DNA from: Antiquaquibacter metalliresistens
GTDB lineage: Bacteria; Actinomycetota; Actinomycetes; Actinomycetales; Microbacteriaceae
Direction: 5' to 3'
NCBI RefSeq assembly: GCF_029211225.1
Contig: NZ_JARGEM010000006.1
Location: forward strand, 186,001-250,000
DNA length: 64,000 nucleotides
Positions within the stretch are counted from its first letter, which is position 1. Each line of letters begins with the position of its first letter. Positions 38,769-47,713 of the stretch are shown here, in pieces. A program made the position numbers and the translations under genes. The notes beneath the pieces are model-generated. The model searched no databases, was not told the origin of the DNA, and saw nothing but the letters and a program-made list of their open reading frames with translations.

Positions 38769-41700
38769 TCAGCGAAAGTCCCGAGAACGGGTGCGCGGCG
38801 CCATCGCAAGCGGTTCGAAATGGTCGGCGACGACGTTGGTGACACCCTCCGCCGAGCGCTCGAGCATGCCCCGCACGATGAGCGCCGGGGCGTCCCGCGC
38901 CACGCGACGGTGACGTGACCAGACGCCCACGCTGCAGATCACGTTGACAAGGCCGGTCTCGTCCTCGAGGTTCAGGAACGTGATGCCGCTCGCGGTCGAC
39001 GGCCGCTGCCGGTGCGTGACCACCCCGGCGATGCGCACCCTGCGGCCGGACTCCGCCGTCGCGAGGTCGTCGGCGCTGAGGATGCCCTGTTCCGTCAGCG
39101 CGGACCGCAGGTGCTCGACGGGGTGGCTGTCGGACGACAGACCGGTCGCCCACAGATCGCTCATCACCTGCTCGACCGGCGAGGGCATCCCGAACAGCGG
39201 CGGCTGCACCGCGATCACGCTGTTCGGCAGAAACTCCGCCCGGTCTTGCGCGGCGTTGCCCGCGTTCCACATCGCCTCACGCCGACCGAGACCGAACCCG
39301 TCGAACGCGCCGGCAGCGGCGAGCACCTCCAGCTGCGCGGTCGTCAGCCCGGTGCGACGCACGAGATCGTGCATGTCCCGGTACTCGCCGCCGCTGTCAC
39401 GTTCGGCGACGATGCGCTCGGCGATGGATGATCCGATGCCCCGCACCTCGGCGAGCCCGAGGCGCACGGCGTAACCGCCATCCCGACGGTGGTCGTCGGT
39501 GTCGAAGGGCGCGGTGCGCTCGAAGGCGCCGACCGGCGGCTGCTCGCGCTCCAGGCATGCGTCGTCGCCGGTGGCCGGTGGCCGGGCGGCGTCGAGACCC
39601 GTCGCCCGATCACCGTGCTCGCCCGCTGAAAGCGGCTCCAGCCCCGCGTGCACGCCCGAGAGCTGAATGTGCGGTCGCAGCACCTGCACGCCGTGCCGCC
39701 TGGCGTCCGCGACCAGGGACTGCGGCGAGTAGAACCCCATCGGCTGCGCCCGCAGCAGCGCGGCGAGGAACGCCCCCGGGTAGTGCAGCCGCATCCAGGC
39801 GCTCGCGTACACCAGCAGCGCGAAGCTCAGCGCGTGGCTCTCGGCGAAGCCGAACCCCGCGAAGGCCTGGATGGCACCGTAGATCTGATCGGCGTTCTCG
39901 CCGTGGATGCCGTTCTCCGCCATGCCCGCATAGAGCTTGTCGCGCAGCTTCTCGATCTTCTCGATGCCGCGCTTGGAGCCCATCGCCCGGCGCAGCAGGT
40001 CGGCGTCGTCGGCCGTGCAGCCGCCGACCGCCACGGCGACCTGCATGAGCTGCTCCTGGAAGATCGGCACCCCGAGGGTGCGCTCGAGCGGTTCGACGAG
40101 CTTCGGGTGCAGGTAGCTGATGGGCTCCTTGCCGAGCTTGCGCCGCACGAAGGGATGCACCGCTCCGCCCTGAATCGGCCCGGGACGCACGAGCGCGATC
40201 TCCACCACGAGGTCGTAGAACCGTCTCGGCTGCAGGCGCGGCAGCAGCCCCAGCTGAGCGCGGGACTCGACCTGGAAGACGCCGATGGCATCCGCCCGGC
40301 AGAGCTGGTCGTAGACGCCCTGCTCCTCCTTCGGAATGGTGTCGAGGTCCCACTGCTCGCCGAGTGTGTCGCGCACCAGGTCGAAGCTGTACTGCAGTGC
40401 GGAGAGCATGCCCAGACCCAGCAGGTCGAACTTGACCAGGCCCATCCATGCGCAGTCGTCCTTGTCCCACTGCACGACCGTGCGGTCCTTCATGCGTGCG
40501 TACTCGATCGGCACGACCTCGCCCACCGGGCGTTTGGTGAGCACCATGCCGCCGGAGTGGATGCCGAGGTGCCGCGGGAACTTCATCACCTGCGTCGCCA
40601 GATCCACCACCGCGTCCGGGATGTCGTGGTGCTCCAGCGCGCCGCGCTCGACCTGCTTCGACCAGGCATCCTGCTGGCCGGGGGAGTGCCCGAGGGCCTT
40701 GGCCATGTCCCGCACCGCGAACTTCGGGCGGTACTGGATCACGTTGCACACCTGCGCGGCGCGCTCCCGGCCGTACTTGGCGAACACGTACTGGATGACC
40801 TCCTCCCGCCGGTCGGAATCGAAGTCCACGTCGATGTCCGGCTCCTCCTCGCGCATCGCCGAGATGAAGCGCTCGAACGGCAGCCCGTACCGGATCGAGT
40901 CGACCGCGGTGATCTTCAGCAGGTAGCAGACCACCGAGTTCGCAGCGCTGCCGCGCCCCTGGCAGAGGATGCCCTGCTCACGGGCGTACCGCACGATGTC
41001 GTAGACGATGAGGAAGTAGCCGGCGAAGTGCTTCTCCTCGATCACGTCGAGTTCGCGTTCGATGCGCCGCCGCTTCGCATCGTCCAGGGTCATCCGTCGA
41101 TCGGCGACCCCCTCCCAGACCAGGTGCCGCAACCAGCTCATCGGGGTGTGCCCCTCGGGCACCTCCTGATCGGGCAGCTCGGGCTTGGCCCGACGCAACT
41201 CGAAGGCGAGTTCCTCGGCGATCACCACCGAGTTCTCCACCGCACCCGGGTAGCGTGCGAAGCGCGCCGCCATCTCGGCACCGCTGCGAAGGTAGGCCCC
41301 GCCAGCCGCAGGCAGCCAGCCGTCGAGCTCATCGAGGCTGCGGCGAGCGCGCACCGCGGCGAGCGCCGTGTGCAGCGGATGCTGCGACGGCGTCGCGTAG
41401 TGCACGTTGCCGGTCGCGACCGCCCGCAGCTCTCGCTCGCGTGCGAGGGAGAACAGCGCGTCGTTGCGGGCGTCGTCGAGCGGATCACCGTGCGAGAAGA
41501 GCTCGACCACGACGTTCTCGTGGCCGAAGAGGCCCACGAGCCGGTCGAGTTCACGACCGGCCGCGGCGATCGAGCTCGCCGAGATCCCGCCCGGCCTCGA
41601 CTGCGCCCGATCGTCGAGGGCCTGACGCACCGCACCCTTGCGGCAGCCGGTGAGCACCATCCAGTGCCCGCCCGCCGTCTCGGCGAGTTCGTCGATGTCA

Positions 41701-42239
41701 TAGATCGGGCGTCCCTTCTCGCGCCCGCGCAGTTGCGCTCGGGTGATGGCCGAGGCGAGCCGGTGGTAGCCCTCCTGCCGACGGGCGAGCACGAGCAGAT
41801 GGGTGCCCTCGGGGTCGGGCACGCCGTTCTGCGGAGCACTGAGACCGAGCGAGAGCTCGGCACCGAACACCGTGCTCGTGGTGCCGATGGCGGCAGCGGC
41901 CTCCGCCATGCGTGCGATGCCGTAGAAGCCGTCGTGGTCGGTGAGCGCGAGCGCGGTCAGCCCCAGCCGCGCCGCCTCCTCCAGCAGCGCCTCGGGCATG
42001 CTCGCGCCGTCGAGAAAGCTGAAACTCGAGTGCGCGTGCAGCTCGGCATAGGGCACGACGCCCTCCGTCGTGCGCAGCCTCGGCGGCTGGTAGGCGCCGC
42101 GCTTGCGACTCCAGGCCGGTGCATCCCCGCCGTCGCCGCCCACCGGCGGGTCCATCTGGGGCGTGCCGGCCGGGCGCGAGAGGTCGCTGAGCCGACGTTG
42201 GAGTTCGGACCAGGGGATCGGCGGATTGTTCCAGCCCAT
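38769..42239 (-). CDS. dnaE2: Error-prone DNA polymerase DnaE2
   Basis: Alpha-type C-family polymerase for SOS mutagenesis, 1156 aa. An N-terminal PHP domain (ELHAHSSFSFLDGAS, ALTDHDGFYG), the polymerase core with catalytic aspartates in EPDIDVDFDSDRREEV, GRGSAANSVVCYLL, helix-hairpin-helix AEVRGIGSSIAERI and an OB fold near the C-terminus. It lacks the long beta-binding tail of DnaE1. ATG 42239 overlaps the imuB stop by 1 nt (TGATG). Last gene of the imuA'-imuB-dnaE2 operon. Confidence 0.95.
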   Translation of the reverse strand: MGWNNPPIPWSELQRRLSDLSRPAGTPQMDPPVGGDGGDAPAWSRKRGAYQPPRLRTTEGVVPYAELHAHSSFSFLDGASMPEALLEEAARLGLTALALTDHDGFYGIARMAEAAAAIGTTSTVFGAELSLGLSAPQNGVPDPEGTHLLVLARRQEGYHRLASAITRAQLRGREKGRPIYDIDELAETAGGHWMVLTGCRKGAVRQALDDRAQSRPGGISASSIAAAGRELDRLVGLFGHENVVVELFSHGDPLDDARNDALFSLARERELRAVATGNVHYATPSQHPLHTALAAVRARRSLDELDGWLPAAGGAYLRSGAEMAARFARYPGAVENSVVIAEELAFELRRAKPELPDQEVPEGHTPMSWLRHLVWEGVADRRMTLDDAKRRRIERELDVIEEKHFAGYFLIVYDIVRYAREQGILCQGRGSAANSVVCYLLKITAVDSIRYGLPFERFISAMREEEPDIDVDFDSDRREEVIQYVFAKYGRERAAQVCNVIQYRPKFAVRDMAKALGHSPGQQDAWSKQVERGALEHHDIPDAVVDLATQVMKFPRHLGIHSGGMVLTKRPVGEVVPIEYARMKDRTVVQWDKDDCAWMGLVKFDLLGLGMLSALQYSFDLVRDTLGEQWDLDTIPKEEQGVYDQLCRADAIGVFQVESRAQLGLLPRLQPRRFYDLVVEIALVRPGPIQGGAVHPFVRRKLGKEPISYLHPKLVEPLERTLGVPIFQEQLMQVAVAVGGCTADDADLLRRAMGSKRGIEKIEKLRDKLYAGMAENGIHGENADQIYGAIQAFAGFGFAESHALSFALLVYASAWMRLHYPGAFLAALLRAQPMGFYSPQSLVADARRHGVQVLRPHIQLSGVHAGLEPLSAGEHGDRATGLDAARPPATGDDACLEREQPPVGAFERTAPFDTDDHRRDGGYAVRLGLAEVRGIGSSIAERIVAERDSGGEYRDMHDLVRRTGLTTAQLEVLAAAGAFDGFGLGRREAMWNAGNAAQDRAEFLPNSVIAVQPPLFGMPSPVEQVMSDLWATGLSSDSHPVEHLRSALTEQGILSADDLATAESGRRVRIAGVVTHRQRPSTASGITFLNLEDETGLVNVICSVGVWSRHRRVARDAPALIVRGMLERSAEGVTNVVADHFEPLAMAPRTRSRDFR

Positions 42240-43780
42240 CAGTCGTACCGCGCTTCCGCCCACCAGCCACCGGCGTCGAGCACGAGCAGCCACGCGCACC
42301 CACTCTCGTCGACGGCCTGGAACCGCCACGAACTTCGCCCCTCCGCCGACCACCAGCGTTCGTCGATCGGCCATGGCCCCGCCCACGCCGTGATGCGACG
42401 AAGACCGCGGCCATCGGCTGAGAAGGTCGCCGGTACGGCCGAGACGGCACCGCGTTCGGTCACCGCGACCGGCTCCCCGGTCGAGGCGAGCACGTGCACC
42501 GCCCGCCGCGGGGCGAACACCGTGCCGGGCAGCGGGGTCGGCAACCGCCCCGGCCAGGGCCGGGCAGCAGGGCGCGCGGCGAGCGGCCGGTCTCCCCACG
42601 CGACGAGGTGCTGCCGTTCGGCGAGCGTGCGACCCCCGCCGAGGAACGGCATGAGCACACCGCCGTGTCCCAGCATGCTCTGCACGCGCGAGAGACCGTG
42701 ATGGATGCGCTCGTCCGGTGCGCTGCCCCACAGTCCGGCCTCGTGGTGGCCGACGGCATCCACAGCCTCGGGAGCGATTCGCACCCGCACGACTCCGGCG
42801 CTGAACTCGCCCTGCAATTGCCAGCGCACGCGGTCGACGACATCCGCCGGAGCGAAGGACCGTGGATGCAGCCACACCCGCTCCTGATGCTCGCCAGCAT
42901 CCGAGTGCAGCTCCACCCGGATGGCGGTCGCGACGAGCCGGGACGCCATGAGGCGCTCCACGAAGGCCTCGGCGCTCGTGCGCACCGCGAACGCGACCTG
43001 ATCGACGCGCTCCAGGGCGGGCTCGAAGTCCAGCACGACATCGAGTTCGGGCGGGGGAGTGCGCGGGGTCACCGGCAGGCTGTCGCTGCCGCCGGCGAGC
43101 GCGTGCAGGCGTGCGCCGTGCTCCCCGAACCGGGTGCGCACGTCCGTGGCGGCGAGCCCGGCGAATCCGCCGAGATCGTGGATGCCCAACCGACGCAACA
43201 GCGTGACGATGCCGGTCGACGCCGTGTCGTCGTCGAGCAGCCCGATCGGCAGCGGGGCCAGGAACGCGGCCGACTCGCCGGGGGGCACGATCCGCACCCG
43301 GGCGGTGCCCGTCATCCTCGCGGCACGGTCGGCGGTGAAGATGCCGTCGGCGATGCCCGCCCGCGCCGCCACCGCCCCGAGCTCGTCCGCGCGGGCCGCG
43401 AGTGCGATGCCCGCGGCCTGCTCGCCGCCGTAGTACCGAGCGGGTCCGCGAGCGCGCACGGTGAACACACCGGGACGCAGCACCTGCACCCCGGGGGTGA
43501 GCTGCTCGATGCCCGCGATCACGGGTTCGAAGGCACGCGAATCGAGCGCCTGATCGTAGTCGAGCACGTGCAGCGCGGGATGCCGCGCCTGCGCCTCACG
43601 CAGCCGCAGGCCGCGCTGCACCCCCTCCGCGCGCGCGGCGGCGGAGGAGGCGAACACGAGGTTCTTCTCGATGAGTGCGACCGCGGCATCCGGCCCGAGA
43701 TCCGCTTGCCGCATCGCCGCGACGACCGGCCAGTCGGGGCACCACACCACGATCACGCGCGGTGGCGCGACGGGGATCAC
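42239..43780 (-). CDS. imuB: Y-family polymerase-like protein ImuB
   Basis: A 513-aa DinB-like protein that links DnaE2 to the beta clamp. The fold is Y family, but the first catalytic block reads VVWCPDWPVVAAM instead of a DxDxFF motif, and the second acidic motif is not seen, as in non-catalytic ImuB proteins. GTG 43780 overlaps the imuA' stop by 4 nt. It works with ImuA' and DnaE2 as the mutasome. The C-terminal region is Trp/Arg-rich (about residues 440-513). Confidence 0.92.
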   Translation of the reverse strand: MIPVAPPRVIVVWCPDWPVVAAMRQADLGPDAAVALIEKNLVFASSAAARAEGVQRGLRLREAQARHPALHVLDYDQALDSRAFEPVIAGIEQLTPGVQVLRPGVFTVRARGPARYYGGEQAAGIALAARADELGAVAARAGIADGIFTADRAARMTGTARVRIVPPGESAAFLAPLPIGLLDDDTASTGIVTLLRRLGIHDLGGFAGLAATDVRTRFGEHGARLHALAGGSDSLPVTPRTPPPELDVVLDFEPALERVDQVAFAVRTSAEAFVERLMASRLVATAIRVELHSDAGEHQERVWLHPRSFAPADVVDRVRWQLQGEFSAGVVRVRIAPEAVDAVGHHEAGLWGSAPDERIHHGLSRVQSMLGHGGVLMPFLGGGRTLAERQHLVAWGDRPLAARPAARPWPGRLPTPLPGTVFAPRRAVHVLASTGEPVAVTERGAVSAVPATFSADGRGLRRITAWAGPWPIDERWWSAEGRSSWRFQAVDESGCAWLLVLDAGGWWAEARYD

Positions 43781-44463
43781 CCTGCCGCCTCCCGCAGCGG
43801 GCGCACCTCTTCCCGGCTGCGGCGGACGATCTCGGACGCGTCGGGCAGCCACAGCCGGGCGCTGCGGGGACGCCCGGCGGCACGATGCGTCACGGTGATC
43901 GTCGCCTCGCGCGCTGCCAGGTGTCCGTGGCCCTGGCCGATGCCATGCCAGCGACTCGCCGAGAGCGAGAGCATGGCCTCGGTCTGCGGCCACGGACCGA
44001 GCACGAGCAGCGTCGCACCGCGCTGACGCAACCTGGCGGCCAGTCGTGCCACGCTGGAATCGCTCGCCCGCTTCGGTGGCCGCGTGACGACCACGCCCAT
44101 GATGTCGGCGATGGCCGCCGTCACCGTGAGCCAGTGCTCGCCGGGGTGCGGCACGAGCACGAGTCGTTCGAGGTCGACGCCGAAGTGCGCCGCGGCCTCA
44201 ACGCCGAACTCCGGCACGCCGACGATGCCGCACCAGGTGCCGGCCGCCGACGGCGCCGCGAGCAGGGTCATGAGCAGCATCGCCGACTGCTCGACCGAAT
44301 AGGCGGCTCCCTGCTGCAGTCCGCCTCCCGGCAGCAGCTCCGCGATCGCCGGATGCGTCGGCAGCAGTCGTGTCGGGGCCGCGGTCGCCTGCATGGAACG
44401 GATGCGCGCACGCAGCGTCTCGATCTCCTCGACGGGAGAACTCAGCACGGTGGCGGCGGACAC
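43777..44463 (-). CDS. imuA': RecA-like mutasome protein ImuA'
   Basis: A 228-aa RecA-fold-like protein, first gene of the mutasome operon. LLPGGGLQQGAAYSVE resembles the start of the ATP-binding core, but a complete Walker A is not seen. The start is set at GTG 44463, because the SOS promoter has its -10 at 44475-44470 with 6 nt to this codon. An ATG at 44481 lies inside the LexA box and upstream of the predicted transcription start. Confidence 0.85.
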   Translation of the reverse strand: MSAATVLSSPVEEIETLRARIRSMQATAAPTRLLPTHPAIAELLPGGGLQQGAAYSVEQSAMLLMTLLAAPSAAGTWCGIVGVPEFGVEAAAHFGVDLERLVLVPHPGEHWLTVTAAIADIMGVVVTRPPKRASDSSVARLAARLRQRGATLLVLGPWPQTEAMLSLSASRWHGIGQGHGHLAAREATITVTHRAAGRPRSARLWLPDASEIVRRSREEVRPLREAAG

Positions 44464-44469
44464 CTGTTC

Positions 44470-44498
44470 ATATTCGAACATATGTTCGAGTGTGTCAA
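44470..44498 (-). promoter_or_regulatory. SOS promoter of imuA'-imuB-dnaE2 with LexA box
   Basis: A perfect 16-bp palindrome TCGAACATATGTTCGA at 44474-44489 fits the Gram-positive/mycobacterial LexA consensus (TCGAAC-N4-GTTCGA). It fills the 17-nt spacer between a consensus -35 TTGACA (44498-44493) and the -10 GAATAT (44475-44470). LexA bound here would block RNA polymerase. Confidence 0.93.
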
Positions 44499-44615
44499 TC
44501 GCCCACGACATCCGTTCGGCGTGTCGTGAACACACGCGTCGATCGAATGCAACCCCTGACGAAGCCCACCACGATCCGCCTACGGTCGAAGCATCACATG
44601 AAGGAGACACAGCAT

Positions 44616-45557
44616 ATGCCTCCCGACGGCAGTACCGGCGGCGCGCAGCCGCTCCTGCGCAATCGGTATCGCATCGGCGCCGTCCTGGGCCAGGGCGGAC
44701 TCGCGACCGTCTACGGCGCGACCGACGAGTTCCTGGGTCGTCTGGTGGCGGTGAAACTGTTCCACGCGAGCGCGTCGGCCGAGGAGGATCTCCGACGGCA
44801 GGAGGACGAGGTCAACACCCTCGCGATGCTCAATCACCCCGACCTCGTGACCCTCCTCGATGTGGGAGTGCATCGCGCCGACGATCAGAGCCGCATCTTC
44901 TCCGTGATGGAGTTGGTCCACGGCACCGACCTGCGGCGCCGGTTGGCCGAGGGGCCGATGTCACCGCGCCAGATCGCGCAACTGGGGTACCACGTGGCAT
45001 CCGGCCTGGAGCATGTGCACGGTCTGGGGATCGTGCATCGCGACGTGAAACCGGCCAACATCCTGCTGCAGCACCTGCAGGACAGCACGCGCGTGAGCGC
45101 GAAGCTCGGCGATTTCGGCCTGGCCTCCCGCGGGATCGGACCGGCGACCAGCGCGGGGCAGACGATCACCGGGACGGTGGCCTACGTCAGCCCCGAGCAG
45201 GCGCGCGGCGATGTGGTCACGACCGCGAGCGACGTCTACTCCCTGGGCCTGGTGCTGCTCGAGTGCTTCACCCGCCGACTCGCCTTCCCGGGCGATCCGC
45301 AGGAGTCCCTGGCCGCACGGCTCGTGTACGCACCGGTGATGGACGAGCGCGTGCCCGAGGAGTGGGTTCCGCTCCTGCGGGCGATGACGGCACTCGACCC
45401 CGCAGACCGTCCACCGATCGGCGAGATCACGAAGGCGCTGCGTGATGCCTTCGCGTCGGAGACCGGACGGCATCGCGCCGTCACCATGGAGGACCTCGCG
45501 CGGTTCGCGGCGATGCTCTCGCAACAGCAGTTGGTCGAGCAGCCGCCCGGTCCGTAG
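44616..45557 (+). CDS. Serine/threonine protein kinase (soluble)
   Basis: A 313-aa Hanks-type kinase without membrane helix or extracellular sensor. Gly loop GQGGLATVYG (residues 25-34), catalytic lysine VAVK (K47), HRDVKPAN (141-148), DFG (166-168) and activation-loop GTVAYVSPEQARG. Residues about 270-313 are a short variable tail. ATG 44616 has AAGGAG about 10 nt upstream. Substrates unknown; unlike PknA/PknB it is not beside cell-division genes. Confidence 0.93.
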   Translation: MPPDGSTGGAQPLLRNRYRIGAVLGQGGLATVYGATDEFLGRLVAVKLFHASASAEEDLRRQEDEVNTLAMLNHPDLVTLLDVGVHRADDQSRIFSVMELVHGTDLRRRLAEGPMSPRQIAQLGYHVASGLEHVHGLGIVHRDVKPANILLQHLQDSTRVSAKLGDFGLASRGIGPATSAGQTITGTVAYVSPEQARGDVVTTASDVYSLGLVLLECFTRRLAFPGDPQESLAARLVYAPVMDERVPEEWVPLLRAMTALDPADRPPIGEITKALRDAFASETGRHRAVTMEDLARFAAMLSQQQLVEQPPGP

Positions 45558-45607
45558 AATGGGGGACACAGGCTTGTGAACGAAGACGTTCCGGAGGGGA
45601 AGCCGGT

Positions 45608-46414
45608 TTGTTGCACTACATCCGCCATGCGGTCGCTGTGGCAGTGGCGCAGGTCTGGCTCAACACGTCGTCCCAGTCTTGGCGGGCGCTGCCCAGGCCC
45701 GACGGCTCGGCGTCGGTGGCGGTTGCGGGTCCACGAACGCTTCGGATCCTGCTGATCGGTTCCGGCATCGCCGTGGGCTACGGGGTGATGACGCACGACC
45801 TCGGTCTGGCCGGCCATCTCGCCCGCGGCGTCTCGCAGCTGACCGAGCGCGGCGTGCGGATCGATGTCGCCGCCAGTCCGCACCTGAATCATCGCCGGGC
45901 GGTCACCATCGTGCGCGGCGCCGACCTCACCCGGTACGACGCGATCGTGCTCACCATGGGCGGACTCGAAGCCTTCACCTTCCTGCCGGTGCGAGCGTGG
46001 CGACGCCGGTTGCGCTCCGTGCTCGACGAGATCGAGGCGCTCGCGCCGCCGACCCTGAGCGTGTTCCCGATCGGCATCCTGTCCGCGCCGGCGATCGCCC
46101 CGATCCCGAGGGCGTTGCGCACCTCGATGCAGCGTCATGTCTCGCGGCTCGATCGCGCGACGAGCGAACTGTGCGATCGGCGCAGCCGCGCGGTGTTCGT
46201 GAGCTTCGATCCGCAACCCCTCGGCCCGGTCGCCGCGCTGTTGTCGCGCGCGACCTACGCGGACTGGAGCTCGTTGATCGCCCCGGCGATCGCGTCCGCG
46301 AACCGGGCGGCCGCCGCATCCGAGGTGCGCAGGAACAACGAGGGCTCGGTCAGCTCGAGCTCGATCAGCACGGGGGAGCCTTCCGGACCCCGGATGAGAT
46401 CGACGCGCGCGTAG
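45608..46414 (+). CDS. SGNH-hydrolase-like protein with degenerate active site
   Basis: The 268-aa frame resembles the SGNH fold: beta-strand LRILLIGSGIAVGYGV (block I), IVLTMGGLEAF (block III position) and the closing helix YADWSSLIAPAI. The catalytic GDS is replaced by GSG and the GxND by GGLE, so it is probably inactive. TTG 45608 is used; GGAGGGG lies about 8 nt upstream and a TAGAAT -10 at 45556-45561. Its last 160 nt overlap the convergent ATP-grasp gene; the part after about residue 228 may not be natural coding sequence. Confidence 0.65.
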   Translation: MLHYIRHAVAVAVAQVWLNTSSQSWRALPRPDGSASVAVAGPRTLRILLIGSGIAVGYGVMTHDLGLAGHLARGVSQLTERGVRIDVAASPHLNHRRAVTIVRGADLTRYDAIVLTMGGLEAFTFLPVRAWRRRLRSVLDEIEALAPPTLSVFPIGILSAPAIAPIPRALRTSMQRHVSRLDRATSELCDRRSRAVFVSFDPQPLGPVAALLSRATYADWSSLIAPAIASANRAAAASEVRRNNEGSVSSSSISTGEPSGPRMRSTRA

Positions 46415-47133
46415 AGCAGGCCGGGCGGCGCCGCCGCCACTGCCAGCGCTCCGACCTCGAGCTCGGCCTCCGAGGGCACGCGTGCGGAGATCTGCTCCTC
46501 GACGTACAGGCCCTCCACGCCGCGATCGGGACCGGTGAGCATCGGACCCTTGCGCGCGGCGTGGCTGAACCGCAGACCCTGCGGGCCGGCGAAGTAGAGC
46601 AGCGCGGTCTCACCCGCGTCTTCGACCGCCTCGAGATAGGGCTGCACCATCACGGTGCGGCCGTCGGCGAGCAGCCGCTCGACGTGGGCCCTGGCCAGGG
46701 TCGCCTCTTCGGGCGTGTAGAGCCCGGTGTCCTTGCTGCCGGCACTGATCGCCGGCTTGATCACGAACGCCCCTGCGGGCATCACGAAGGCGTCCCCGGG
46801 TTCGAGCCATTGGGTCGTGACGACCGGCACGCCCGCGGCCGCCAACTCGCGCAGGTAACCCTTGTGCGTGTTCCATTCGACGACGGATGCCGCGTTCAGC
46901 AGACGAGGCACCGAGCCCGCCCAGGCCACGAACTCGTCGCGGCGGGCGACGTAGTCCCAGGGGTCGCGCAGCACGACGATGTCGAAGCCCGCCCAGTCGA
47001 CCGTCGGATCATCCCAGACCGCAGGCTCGGCCTCGATACCGCGGGCCGCCAACGGGGCGATGACGAGGCGGTCGTCGGGGTCGAGGTCGGGCAGTTCTGC
47101 GCACGTGACGAGGGCGATGCGGGGCTGTGGCAC
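46255..47133 (-). CDS. ATP-grasp domain protein
   Basis: A 292-aa ATP-grasp ligase-like protein. It has an N-terminal Rossmann-like part (IALVTCAELPDLDPDD), the ATP-binding lysine segment FVIKPAISAGSKDTG (about residues 121-135), HAARKGPML and the metal-binding LIELELTEPSLFL near the C-terminus. The layout resembles the D-alanine/cycloserine-ligase-like and RimK-like groups; substrates unknown. GTG 47133 lies 6 nt after TACGAT (47145-47140), a leaderless start. Confidence 0.82.
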   Translation of the reverse strand: MPQPRIALVTCAELPDLDPDDRLVIAPLAARGIEAEPAVWDDPTVDWAGFDIVVLRDPWDYVARRDEFVAWAGSVPRLLNAASVVEWNTHKGYLRELAAAGVPVVTTQWLEPGDAFVMPAGAFVIKPAISAGSKDTGLYTPEEATLARAHVERLLADGRTVMVQPYLEAVEDAGETALLYFAGPQGLRFSHAARKGPMLTGPDRGVEGLYVEEQISARVPSEAELEVGALAVAAAPPGLLYARVDLIRGPEGSPVLIELELTEPSLFLRTSDAAAARFADAIAGAINELQSA

Positions 47134-47151
47134 CCCGCGATCGTAGCAAGC

Positions 47152-47691
47152 TCAACGCCGCGAGCTGTTGGCCGTGCGGCCGCGCACGATGCCGATGAAC
47201 AGCTCGACCTCCTCGGTCGTGCGCGCGCTCGGCCAGACCAGCGCGACGCGAGTCGAGGGGGCGTCGGCGACCGGTCGTGCGATGAGGTCGCGACGGCTGT
47301 GGGCGCGCGCCACCGACTGCGGCACGATCGCGAGGCCCACGTTCGCCGCCGCGAGCGCGATGACCTCGTCCCACTCGCCCTCGAGGATCGTCTCACCCGC
47401 GAGGTCCGCGAGCTCGAGCGACTCGAAGGCGGCCACGGGGTGGTCCTTCGGCGCGACCACCACGGCCTGCTCCTCGTAGAGCGGAATGGCGCTGAAGGCG
47501 TCGTCCTCGACGGGTAGGCGCAGGAACGCGGCATCCAGCTCACCGCTCGCGAGGGCCGCGAGCGCGTCCTGCTGCGGGAGCGGCCGCAGCTCGAGGGGAT
47601 GCCACCGCCGACGCTCGCCCCACACCCGCGCCCACTTGCCGGGCGTGACGCCGGGCACGAAACCGACGACGAAGGGGGAGGGCGCACTCAC
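47152..47691 (-). CDS. LysR effector-binding domain protein without HTH
   Basis: A 179-aa protein corresponding only to the type-2 periplasmic-binding-protein fold of LysR regulators (LASGELDAAFLRLP, LYEEQAVVVAPKDHPVA, NVGLAIVPQSVA). The usual N-terminal winged helix is missing, so it cannot bind DNA alone. GTG 47691 lies 6 nt after TAGCCT (47703-47698). It faces the DUF5997 gene across a 22-nt gap with overlapping -10 elements. No signal peptide, so it is cytoplasmic. Confidence 0.8.
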   Translation of the reverse strand: MSAPSPFVVGFVPGVTPGKWARVWGERRRWHPLELRPLPQQDALAALASGELDAAFLRLPVEDDAFSAIPLYEEQAVVVAPKDHPVAAFESLELADLAGETILEGEWDEVIALAAANVGLAIVPQSVARAHSRRDLIARPVADAPSTRVALVWPSARTTEEVELFIGIVRGRTANSSRR

Positions 47692-47697
47692 GCGTTC

Positions 47698-47707
47698 AGG
47701 CTACCCT
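47698..47707. promoter_or_regulatory. Overlapping divergent -10 elements
   Basis: The 10-mer AGGCTACCCT holds TAGCCT on the minus strand (47703-47698) and TACCCT on the plus strand (47702-47707), sharing the central TA. Each lies exactly 6 nt from a GTG start (47691 and 47714). The two genes compete for polymerase at one site. Confidence 0.75.
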
Positions 47708-47713
47708 TGCGGT

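Noticed and set aside
39648-42701. A very long open frame on the plus strand opposite dnaE2 and imuB
   Set aside because: It is the antisense shadow of dnaE2/imuB in high-GC DNA; its translation is rich in His/Arg/Leu/Gln with no family motif, and the sense genes are unmistakable.
44463-44481. ATG 44481 as the imuA' start
   Set aside because: It lies inside the LexA box and upstream of the transcription start predicted from the -35/-10 pair.
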